From: Thamnaconus septentrionalis
Lineage: Eukaryota; Chordata; Actinopteri; Tetraodontiformes; Monacanthidae
Length of the DNA stretch: 64,000 nt
Direction of reading: 5' to 3'
Assembly: GCA_009823395.1 (NCBI GenBank)
Contig: CM020502.1
Span: forward strand, 27,831,444-27,895,443
The position numbers and the translations under genes are program-made. Under the pieces are notes generated by a model. It searched no databases. It had not been told where the DNA came from and saw nothing but the letters and a program-made list of their open reading frames with translations. Positions 54,665 through 63,337 of the stretch are shown one piece after another. How positions within the stretch are numbered: position 1 is the stretch's first letter; each line of letters starts with the position of its first letter.

Positions 54665-55575
54665 ACAATTTAAAGCTGTTGCTGTAACACAAGCAGCAGC
54701 CGGCTGACTTTGTGACCGGGGCCTCTAGGGGGCGCAATCACAGTCAACAAACAGCCGGCCAGTGATTAGTGAACAGTTAAGGCAACATTTTGCACATAGC
54801 TGATCTCACCAACTTCAGCAAGAAAAAAAACAAAACCAACAAAACAAGATTTGGAGGAAAACGTTTTTTTTACGGAGACCAAGAAGAAGAAAAAACACTC
54901 CCTTCTAAAATCCCTCTCAAAACGGAGCACTCAGAGCGAGCGGCAGCCACGGCCGTGTTCATTACAGCCTCTCGGTCTGGTGCGGCTCGCCGCCTCCGTC
55001 AACCAGGCACAGCTGGAAAAAAGAAAAAGAAAAAAAAAAGTCAACCACCTCCAAAAAGTGCCGGTCCAGCGGTGCGACGCGGCAGCGGAGGCCTTGAAGC
55101 CACTCAGCCCTTAAATTGACAGTCAAAACATGGCGGGCTTTCAGGCAGAAATGGATTCTGCACTGGTCTCTCGTTTAACTCAGCCAGATCAAAAATTAAT
55201 GAAAAGTAAAGAGATAGAAAAAAAAAAGCTCAGAGTGACCTTGGCGACTGGGACCGGAATGGAAGAAGTTGAAAAACCAAGGAGGTGGCTCTCGATGAAA
55301 AAGGTTTTTCTTCAGACGACTGGCCCTGATGGCGGATGGATCAAAAATCTTCTTTCGCTCGGACAGACGCATTGAAAGCTCCCATATTGTAATATTTTCC
55401 ATACAGGACACAATTTAATCACAAAAATTACTTCAGCAACAAACGTTCGCAGTGACCGACGTTTCAGACATCCGGGGGAATGTATGACACGTGCTGCATC
55501 CAGGGAACAGCACGCAGACAACATTTAAAGGCTTCGAAAGTTCTGAATATTGCGCCACACGGTACCTTTAAGTTG
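54665..55575. mobile_element. Possible decayed DNA element with internal 82-codon frame
   Basis: CAATTTAAAGCTGTTGCTGT on the left weakly mirrors the right end CACACGGTACCTTTAAGTTG, a terminus style (CACCTTTAA) I associate with fish transposons. A frame at 55130-55375 starts in good context (AAAACATGG) and is rich in Lys. I do not recognise its product. Low confidence without a library search. Confidence 0.27.
54722..54735 (+). promoter_or_regulatory. CTCF-like motif
   Basis: CCTCTAGGGGGCGC matches 13 of 14 core positions. Confidence 0.3.
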
Positions 55576-56128
55576 TTTCTACTTAAAAGTTATTCACACC
55601 CGGCTTTAATAATAAAAGCACATTCATAGTCAACAAAAAGAAATCACCAGATGGGGCTTATTATACACGTTTATGAACTCAACAACAATAAAAGTGTCGC
55701 GAAGGAGAAATATTTTTCATTCTCATTACGGTTGAGAGAGACAGTGAGGAGCAGACAGCAATGGTAAGATGTCATCAGCTGATGGAGGGAGTAAACAAGC
55801 TGACGGACGGAAAAAACACACACAGGAGAGAAACGGATGGAAAAAAGGAAGGAAGTGGCAAGCAGAGGCTGGAAGACAGGAAGTGGATGGAGGCTGAAAA
55901 ATGACAAAAAAAACCACCAAAAAAACGCTCGACTTAACTACCGAGTCCGACAGACTCGCTGGCAGGTGTGGGTGGGCGGAGGAAGAGGAGGAGGTGGAGG
56001 AGGAGGAGGGAGAGAACGAGGAGCGAAATAGAGAGGGAGAAAAAAAAAATCAGACGTCTGGGTTTTCACACCGCTAATTTAGCCGCCGCGCCGCTCCTCT
56101 CACTCTTCGTCGCTCCCGCCGCTAACAT

Positions 56129-56178
56129 GCTAATTAGCGGAGCCGGCTGACGTGAGCCAGGTTTAAAGGCTAATTAGC
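56129..56178. promoter_or_regulatory. Pair of GCTAATTAGC homeodomain palindromes
   Basis: Exact 10-bp palindromes at 56129-56138 and 56169-56178, 40 bp apart, in unique sequence with another GCTAATTTAGC near 56072. Confidence 0.4.
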
Positions 56179-56179
56179 A

Positions 56180-56580
56180 TAAAAATCCTACACGCTGTAT
56201 TTTTACTTTCTCTAATCAACACCCTCACACGTACACCGCTTCCTCCTCTTGTGTTGTTTTTTTTTTTTTTTTTTCAGATGTGAGAAAAGAAAGAAAGAAA
56301 GAAAAAAAAACTCTTTGACGCAATTAAAATCTGTGGTGGGAGGGAAAGGGAGAGGAGAGGGGGACAAAATGTTCTCCCCCCTTTTTTCTTTCTTTTCCCT
56401 CTTTTCCTCAACACACGTTGGGTTTTTTTTCTTCTTTTTTTTTTTTTTTAAACGAAAAAAATAAATAAATAAAACGCAGACCGATTTTCTCCTCGCGAGC
56501 CGAGAGGAATCCATCACCGGCCGCCTCCGGGGAGCCACCGTTCGCCGTCGCCACCAAATAAAATAAATAAAAATGCAAAT
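56180..56580. other. Gene-free stretch with homopolymers
   Basis: T and A runs at 56257-56274, 56303-56310 and 56428-56450, then AAATAAATAAAT. No gene. Confidence 0.5.
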
Positions 56581-56587
56581 TGCAGTG

Positions 56588-56735
56588 TATTTAGCCCTAT
56601 GTTTACAGCCTCATTTGCTGGAGCTTCCACACGTTTGGAAGGGGACGCGAACAAGGGGGCGGAGCCAACATCTGGCAAGCAGGTTGTGCCCCCCCCTCAC
56701 TCAGGCCCCTTTGTGACATCACAAATACCCGATTT
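56588..56735 (+). mobile_element. Dispersed family A copy 9
   Basis: It opens ATTTAGCCCTATGTTTACAG and closes GCCCCTTTGTGACATCACAA, with the internal GGGGGCGGAGCCAAC block. About 145 bp with both ends. Confidence 0.7.
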
Positions 56736-56811
56736 TTCAGATCCAGTCAGGAGCTGTGAGGCCAGACTACAGGAAGGGACAGAATCCTACAGCAGCAGCC
56801 CAAGAAACCTC

Positions 56812-56839
56812 TGACCTTGGCCTGACCTCAGCCTGACCT
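56812..56839 (-). promoter_or_regulatory. Triple DR5 motif (retinoic acid response element consensus)
   Basis: TGACCT occurs at 56812-56817, 56823-56828 and 56834-56839, each separated by exactly 5 bp. On the minus strand this reads as two overlapping AGGTCA-N5-AGGTCA sites, the RAR-RXR consensus. It is also an 11-bp tandem micro-repeat. Confidence 0.5.
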
Positions 56840-57298
56840 CCGAATTCCTTGTCGTCCACAGCACCATCTTGTGGCCCACCTGAGTAGCAGATGGACCAGG
56901 GCCGCGGCAGGCCGTGAAGCCTTCAGGGACCCATATGGTGCGCTTACAGCTCAAGTGATGACAACAAGTCGTGGGTCTGAAGGAGGAATTGCGCCCTCTT
57001 GCTGTCAGGATGTCCAACTGTCTCCGCCTGCTGCCGCCGCCGCCGCCCACCACTTTGGCTGACGGCGTTTTAATAACTTGCGATACGACAGAAGTGCAGC
57101 TGTGGCGGCGGCGGCGAGTCACAGCAGATAACAGACGGAGACGAGCTGATAAAAAAATTGTGTTGCGCTTCACTGCCATATCTGCTTTTTTAACACAATA
57201 AAAAAAAATGCGTTGTTAAGCGTGTATTTTCGCACAGTTGTACACCTTTTTCTTTTCACGCCTGCTTGACTAAACATGGCAGCTGAAGGGAGGGCGTA

Positions 57299-57301
<3 letters not shown>
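56840..57301. other. Gene-free stretch
   Basis: Unique sequence with a (CCG)n patch at 57031-57048 and a (GGC) patch at 57105-57115. A 130-codon minus frame has no recognisable family. Confidence 0.45.

Positions 57302-57345
<44 letters not shown>
57302..57345. repeat. (GT)22 microsatellite
   Basis: Uninterrupted GT tract, the inverted partner of the CA tract at 57556. Confidence 0.97.
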
Positions 57346-57346
<1 letters not shown>

Positions 57347-57554
57347 CGCGCCAGTGCCTGAGACAGACAGCTGCAGAAGATGCAGAAGATTGCGGTTGTG
57401 CGGCAGCTTGCAGTGACTCCAGCCGTGTTGCTGCGTCGCATCACCGGGGGGCGACGACGAGTATTATTGTAACGGCTGCAATATTGTCTCTTTTTAAAAA
57501 ATAAATAAGTGAAAAAAATTAAAGAGGGGCTGCAGCGTGTTCCGTCTTTGTGCA

Positions 57555-57555
<1 letters not shown>

Positions 57556-57591
<36 letters not shown>
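57556..57591. repeat. (AC)18 microsatellite
   Basis: Uninterrupted AC tract. Confidence 0.97.
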
Positions 57592-57593
<2 letters not shown>

Positions 57594-57839
57594 CCGATTG
57601 TGTCTTTATTATTTCCAAACTAGAGATCAGTTTCAGCAGAGCTCGGCGCCATCTGTGCTCCCAAACACCCCCCTTGCTTTCTTCTTCTTCTTCTATGGTG
57701 TAAGATTTCGCCCCCGGGAATGGGGGAGGGAGGGTATCCCCCACTGTGACACGGCGCCATATGGGAGGGTCTCACACTGATCTCGTGCGTCGTCCCATAA
57801 CTGGGTTCATTTCGAGCTAAAATCGAATCAAACCGAGTT

Positions 57840-57922
57840 CTCGCCTCGTCGGGTGGGTGGTGTTAGAGGTGGGGAGGGTTTTGAGGGGGCGTGGGGGGTG
57901 GAAGGGGTTGGGGGGGGGCGGA
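57840..57922 (+). other. G-rich quadruplex-capable segment
   Basis: Multiple G runs of 3 to 9 (GGGGAGGG, GGGGG, GGGGGG, GGGG, GGGGGGGGG) within 80 bases. Confidence 0.5.
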
Positions 57923-58072
57923 GCTGGCGAAGAGGACGGCGAGAGAGGGAGGAGAGGAGAGCCGCAACCGAAGACCAGCTCTCGACAACCGAAATGTGGT
58001 AATAAGTCCAGCGGCTCCTCGCTGCAGCTGTCAGCGAGATCAAGTAGCAGCCGGCAACGGCTAATCAGCATG

Positions 58073-58144
58073 GGTGTGTGTGTGTGTGTGTGTGTGTGTC
58101 TGCGTGTGTGTGTCTGCGCGTGTGTGTCTGCGCGTGTGTGTGTT
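58073..58144. repeat. GT microsatellite with CTGCGTGTGTGT units
   Basis: A GT tract followed by three (C/T)CTGCGYGTGTGT blocks. Confidence 0.93.
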
Positions 58145-58270
58145 TGTCATGCTCTAAAATGCCATCTGCGTGTGTCCACAGAAACAGCACTTTACTGAGC
58201 CGGTGGACCGATGACTCGCTTTGTGAATCGTTTGGTTCGGCCTCCATTAAACAGCTGAATAAAGGGTGAC

Positions 58271-58593
58271 CTGGTCCTCCAGGTCTTCCAAGTATCCTGG
58301 TCCTCCAAGTACCCTGGTCCTCCAAGTGTCCTGGTCCTCCAAGTGACCTGATCCTCCGAGCGTCCTGGTCCTCCAGGTCTTCTAAGTACCCTGGTCCTCC
58401 AGGTGTCCTGATCCTCCAGGTCCTCCAAGTACCCTGGTCCTCCAGGTGTCCTAGTCTTCCAAGTTTCCTGGTCCTCCATGTGTCCTGGTCCTCCAAGTCT
58501 CCTGGTCCTCCAGGTCTCCTGGTCCTCCAGGTCTCCTGGTCATCCAAGTGTCCTGATTCTCCAGGCCTCCTGGTCCTCCAGGTGTCCTGGTCC
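58271..58593. repeat. 17-bp minisatellite, about 19 units
   Basis: The consensus CTGGTCCTCCAAGTGTC repeats for about 320 bp with point variants. Some units are extended by 9 bp to 26 bp (AGGTCTTCT-type insertion). Because 17 is not a multiple of 3, all frames stay open, giving long minus-strand frames rich in Gly-Pro, Trp-Arg-Thr and Leu-Glu-Asp-Gln that are not genes. Confidence 0.95.
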
Positions 58594-58712
58594 CATTAAT
58601 TCCTCTACTTATCTTGGACAGACAAACAGCCTTATTCTAGCGCCACCTGTGTCATGCTCCCTGATTGGCCAGCGACACTTTCTAACTCGTTAGCACTGGA
58701 ATCTGGTGAGCC

Positions 58713-58787
58713 TGGACCGGACTGGACCAGATCGGACCAGACTGGACCGGACTAAACTGGACTGAACTGGACTGAACCAGACTGGAC
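58713..58787. repeat. Degenerate 10-11-bp GGACYRGACT minisatellite
   Basis: GGACCGGACT, GGACCAGATC, GGACCAGACT, AAACTGGACT and GAACTGGACT follow one another. Confidence 0.85.
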
Positions 58788-59608
58788 ATATGGAGGCAGT
58801 CTGGTGGTCATGCCAGCTACTTGGAGACATCCAGACGCACCTACGCCGCGGTGCTTCCTCTCTGAGCTGTTAGCCGACGCCCACTTCCTGCTGTCCCGAT
58901 TATCTTGGTGCCACTGTGGGAGTTCTGGATCGTCCTCCGTCCCCGCCTGCGCCGCCAAGGGCAGGCGTCCAGGACCAGAACCCACAGACGGGGGAGGATG
59001 ACGCCGATGAAAGCGGCGAGGGAGACGCTTTTGAAAGAAGAAAAAGAAAGAGGCCCCTCCCTCCTCCTTCCTCCCTCGCTCTTTTGTGTGTTCGTGGCCC
59101 CAGACGGGGCCCCTGGGGGCCGACAGCTGGACCTCTAAAACCTCTCCAAGAGCCACAGTGAAACGCAGACGTGTTATTGAGGTGCCGGCCTGACAATAAC
59201 GCCACTTGCCGTTTTCATTATGCGGCTGCCAAAAAAAAACAAAAAAATAGGAAAAGAGGAAGAAAAATAAAAGGCAGAGCGAGTGATGATCCGCTTCTAA
59301 TATCATTCTGATCCCAACTGGACTCCTTGTTGTTCCGTATTATTGAAAAGCAGCAGCAGCCGTTATTATTAGACTCTGTTCTATGGGTGACATATCGCTA
59401 AAAAAAAAAAACTCAATAAACTCGAGAATTATTGGGGAGAAAGAAGGAGGGGAAGAGGGGGGGCAGGGGAGGGGTGTTCATCGACCAATCAATGCTGACC
59501 TGGTGAATTTGTAGAAATTATTTTTACTTTCGCCGTGACAAACGAGGAACGTCAGTGGTGTGTGCAGGAAATGTCACAGCGTCTGACTGGATGCTGGAGA
59601 TATGAGAG

Positions 59609-59610
<2 letters not shown>
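58788..59610. other. Gene-free stretch
   Basis: Unique sequence 58790-59160 with open frames of 100-184 codons lacking any family. An A run is at 59400-59411. Confidence 0.4.

Positions 59611-59671
<61 letters not shown>
59611..59671. repeat. (AC)30 microsatellite
   Basis: Uninterrupted AC tract. Confidence 0.98.
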
Positions 59672-59673
<2 letters not shown>

Positions 59674-59761
59674 TGTAGATCTGTGAAAAAAACATAAAAG
59701 CATAAAAAAGTTGTGTAACATTTTGCAAATAATCCGCACCCTTTTACTCGTAGCAGCGTGA

Positions 59762-59775
59762 GCGCCCCCTGGTGT
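59762..59775 (-). promoter_or_regulatory. CTCF-like motif
   Basis: GCGCCCCCTGGTGT matches 13 of 14 reversed core positions. Confidence 0.35.
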
Positions 59776-60164
59776 CAGGGTGTGGAATATTTCCCCCTCC
59801 TTGCCGTCCGCTCGACAGCCGGGAACGCTTCCGACTCCCTCGTTCCCTCCCTCCCGACTCGCCGTGATGCTAATGAGATTAGCGGCGGCGCGGGGACGAC
59901 AGACTCTTTATTATCCACTCACAACAGGCCTCCTTAATTTAATAACATCGATCCGGAGGCCCCCGTTAGCGGCTCACCGCCACCTAGCAACAGCATGCAC
60001 CAGGTGTGTGTGTGTGTGGGCGTCGGACGGATGTGAGACGCGGACGAGCGTCAACTTTATTGAACATTTCATTATTCAAGATGGCGATTGATTGGCTACG
60101 CCGTCGGCACGCATGTGGCTCTGAATATTTTTGGCTGCGATGAGCTGACGAGCCGGCGCCTGAA

Positions 60165-60165
<1 letters not shown>

Positions 60166-60201
<36 letters not shown>
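60166..60201. repeat. (CA)18 microsatellite
   Basis: Uninterrupted CA tract. Confidence 0.97.
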
Positions 60202-60203
<2 letters not shown>

Positions 60204-60546
60204 TGGTGACGACATTACTGCACTTTGTTTTATTCTCAACACTCTTCCTCCTCCTCTCCTTTTTCTTCTTCCAATTTACATTTCTAGACGGAAATAAAAT
60301 AGAAGATCTTTTAAGTATTGACGCAACCCCAGTGTGGCGCTTTAACCTTCTACTGCAGGAGCAAATTACAGTTCACTTTTTCATAAATTTCATAAATTAA
60401 TAAAAACAACCTGGGAAGCTTCCAAGAAATCAGGTGACCCAAAAATACTCTGTGTGCCATTTAAAGACTGAGTTAATTTTTACAGATATACTGAAGGATT
60501 CTACGTTTAATTTGTTTATTTTAGTTTGTTTTTGTTGGTATTTATA
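60202..60546. other. Gene-free AT-rich stretch
   Basis: No element boundary or exon is visible before the transposon at 60547. Confidence 0.5.
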
Positions 60547-61101
60547 TACACTACCAGCAAAAGTTTGGACACGTCTGTTTCTTCTTTAACACTCTAAATT
60601 GTCCATAGGTGTGCATGTGAGTGTGAATGGTTGTTTGTCTCTATGTGGCCCTGCGATGAACTGGCGACTTGTCCAGGGTGTCACCCTGCCTTCGCCCTAA
60701 GACAGCTGGGATAGGCTCCAGCAGACCCCTGTGACCCTGAATTGGAATAAGCGGGTATAGAAGATGAATGAATGAATGATGTTTCTTCTTTAGCTGAACT
60801 ACTTTCTGCACTGTAGATACAGACTGAACACATCAAATATATGAGCAAGATATGTGGATTAATGTGGCAAAAGAAAAAAATGTTAAATACCTGAAAATGT
60901 TAGCAGGGTGGCTAATCTTGATCATCTAAAATGTAAAACTTGTTGGGGTTATTTCACACTTTTTTGTTTCATACATATTCCATTTGTGTTCATTCATAGT
61001 TTTGATCCATTGAGAAAAAACTTACAATGAAAATAGTAATAAAAATGAAAGAAAAACCTTTAAATCAAAAGTATGTTATCAAACTTTTGACTGGTAGTGT
61101 A
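60547..61101. mobile_element. Tc1/mariner-like inverted-repeat element, split by a retroposon
   Basis: The left end TACACTACCAGCAAAAGTTT and the inverted right end AAACTTTTGACTGGTAGTGTA form TIRs of about 20 bp with one indel. TA flanks each side (60545-60546 and 61102-61103). Without the inserted retroposon and its duplicated target the element is about 350 bp and has no transposase. The ACACTACC-GTCAAAAGTTTGG terminus is one I recall as common in teleosts. Confidence 0.8.
60589..60779 (+). mobile_element. 5'-truncated SINE/LINE-tail retroposon nested in the Tc1-like element
   Basis: A perfect 13-bp duplication, TGTTTCTTCTTTA, lies at 60576-60588 and 60780-60792. The insert starts ACACTCTAAATTGTCCATAG, includes TGCGATGAACTGGCGACTTG and GCTGGGATAGGCTCCAGCAG, and ends in a (GAAT)n tail. 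The first 60 bp match the SINE at 25591. The TSD and tail show target-primed reverse transcription. Confidence 0.88.
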
Positions 61102-61158
61102 TACAGAGTGGCCAACTTTTACAAAAATCTTGGAGTGAGATTTAGTGGTGGTTTATAT

Positions 61159-61490
61159 CAGTGGTCCCCAGCCTTTTTAGCACCACGGCTCGGTTTAATG
61201 TGAGACAATATTTTCACGGACCTGCAGGAACGAGCGATCGTCGACAGGGGGGTGGAGGAGATGGCGACTGACACTCATGTTGCTCGCTAGCTTGCTAGCT
61301 TGTGGGTTTAATCTCGCGGTAACGTATCAGACGACCGAGACCAGAGCGTTGACGTGCGTCAGGAGTTGAGCCTCAGATGGACGTAACGGAGAAAATCCGG
61401 TAATTTTTCAAAATAAAATTGTTCCGCGGCCCGGTACCAAATGGCCCACGGACCGGCACCGGTCCGCAGCCCGGTGGTTGGGGACCACTG
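61159..61490 (-). mobile_element. hAT-like non-autonomous DNA transposon, copy 2
   Basis: The TIRs CAGTGGTCCCCAGCC (61159-61173) and GGTTGGGGACCACTG (61476-61490) differ at one base. The 8-bp duplication GTTTATAT/GTTTATAG (61151-61158 and 61491-61498) matches 7 of 8, as expected for hAT. Length 332 bp, no transposase. It lacks about 60 bp present in the copy at 39521. Confidence 0.88.
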
Positions 61491-61543
61491 GTTTATAGTG
61501 TCCCCTGCTGTGCGAGGCGGTCCCGTTACTGTACAGAAGCTCA

Positions 61544-61557
61544 CCACCAGATGGCAG
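61544..61557 (+). promoter_or_regulatory. CTCF-like motif, full consensus match
   Basis: CCACCAGATGGCAG matches CCASYAGRKGGCRS at all 14 positions, 54 bp after the hAT-like element. Confidence 0.45.
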
Positions 61558-62286
61558 TATACCTATGTTCACCGTTTTCGACGGAACCGTATGGCCAATG
61601 CAGCCCTCCGGCGTGAGAAATTGGAGGTGTGGTGTGAGAGCGTGAGGAACACGTCAAATGCGTGGGAGCCGGCAGCTCTGGTGTATATGTACATATGCTC
61701 GCATATATTACACATGTGGTCCTTTTATTTAGACTAGTATACATTGATGTAAAAATCAGCATCATTTCTTCCTGTGTTAAAAGTGTGTGGTTGTAACAGT
61801 GCATAGCGAGTTAGAGAATAATCAAAATTAAGAATTTGAGGTAAAAGCAAAATGAATAGAACTAAAAACAAGACACAGACTTGCAAACTAGGAAGATGCT
61901 AGCTCGGGTTAGCGAACTAGACTAGCCAGCCTGTAGCCAATCAGTGCTCAATACCAGCAGCTGGCGTGCTATAAAACTCCGAAAAGATAAATAAAGCACG
62001 ACTCCGAGGGCGCTGTAAATCGTGCCGCCGCCGTGCCGGTACCTGTTTTCCAGCCCCGCTCCACCTCCACCTCCACCCTCCACTAAAAGACTGCACTTTT
62101 AGCGCTGATGTATCTCCGCTCAATTAGTTGCGCCGTCACGGCGGCCGGTCGCACCGCCGGCGGCCCGATGGCGGCGGCTGCAGGCTGTAAATCAGCCGCC
62201 GTAATAGGCTTCACAGCGGCTCCCCAGAGGAGCCCGCCGCGCTTTTCTGGAGCGTCCGCACAACTTCCTCGGAGCGAGCGAACAAG
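61558..62286. other. Gene-free stretch
   Basis: Unique sequence. TAGC words at 61897-61935 and GC-rich 62120-62290. No exon signal. Confidence 0.5.
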
Positions 62287-62312
62287 CGTGTGTGTGTGCG
62301 TGTGTGTGTGTT
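62287..62312. repeat. GT microsatellite
   Basis: GT tract with one CGTG interruption. Confidence 0.9.
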
Positions 62313-63303
62313 GGAACGAGAGAGAAAGAGGAATGCCGGAGCACGCTGGTGTTTTCAGCGGCCACTCGGTTAATGACGCCGCTGGAATTGATGCCCCCCC
62401 AATCCCTCCCTCCCTTAAACGACCGCCGGGTAATTTGTGTTAACCACCAGGAATCTCACACTTCCTTCCTCTCTTTCTTTCCTTCCTTCCTCTCCGACCA
62501 GGGGAAAAGGTCGTCCACCGAGCGGCCGGAGGGATCGAAGGAGGCGTCCCTGCCTTTGCTGTTTTCAGTCGGTCGGAGAAAAAAAATATCAGAAGCATAT
62601 TTATGACGATGGCCGATCACCCCACCTCCCTTCTCTTCCCTTCCTTTATTGGCCGGCCAATCTCTCCGCTTCCCGTCCCTCTGTGGCCCGTTTCAGAGCG
62701 CCGTAAAAATGTTTAAGTGTCTTTTGAGGCGAAAAGAAAAGTGTGTGTGTGTTTGTGTGTGGAAGGTGGGGTAAGGGGGCAATCAAAGACAGGAGCGGGA
62801 AATAATGAGATGACGGAGGACCAACAGCCGCATCGATGAAAGGGAAGGAGGAGAGAGAGAGAGACCTCCTCATTTAGGGAAAAGTTCACCCGTCCAATCA
62901 AAAGGCAGGGAGCAGCGGTTATTGACTAGGCCTCTAATTGGCTGTGGATGAATGTGGCTGTGGGGAAAACAATTTTCATTTTCTTTTTTGTTTAAAAAAT
63001 AAAAAATAAAAATAAAAAAGCCACTTTATTTTTTTATGCTTATTCATCCGGAACCAAACCAGGTGGTCGTCGCCTCCTCGACCCTGCTGGATCTTTTTCC
63101 AAAAAAACAAAAAATACATACAGAAATAAATGAATGAATAAAAACTCCTCGACTCCAGTCTGGAAGATTTTGTTCTCGTCGAAGTTCCGGTTTGATAAAA
63201 AAAAAAAAAAATTTCATATCAGTTTGAAAATGAGACCTTTTGGCCGAGACCTTTTCATGAGAAGCAGCAAAAAAGACTGGAAGTACAACATGTTCTTCGC
63301 TTT

Positions 63304-63305
<2 letters not shown>
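62313..63305. other. Gene-free stretch
   Basis: CTTCCTTC-type pyrimidine runs at 62460-62495, AAAATAAAAATAAAA at 62995-63018 and an A run at 63197-63210. No gene. Confidence 0.5.

Positions 63306-63334
<29 letters not shown>
63306..63334. repeat. (CA)14 microsatellite
   Basis: CA tract. Confidence 0.95.

Positions 63335-63337
<3 letters not shown>

Noticed and set aside
58065..58547. 160-codon repetitive open frame on minus resembling a repeat protein
   Set aside because: It is the 17-bp minisatellite. All three frames are open, which is a property of the period and not of selection.
58271..58593. CRISPR-like array
   Set aside because: Units are 17 bp, directly adjacent without unique spacers. 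This is a minisatellite in a eukaryotic genome.
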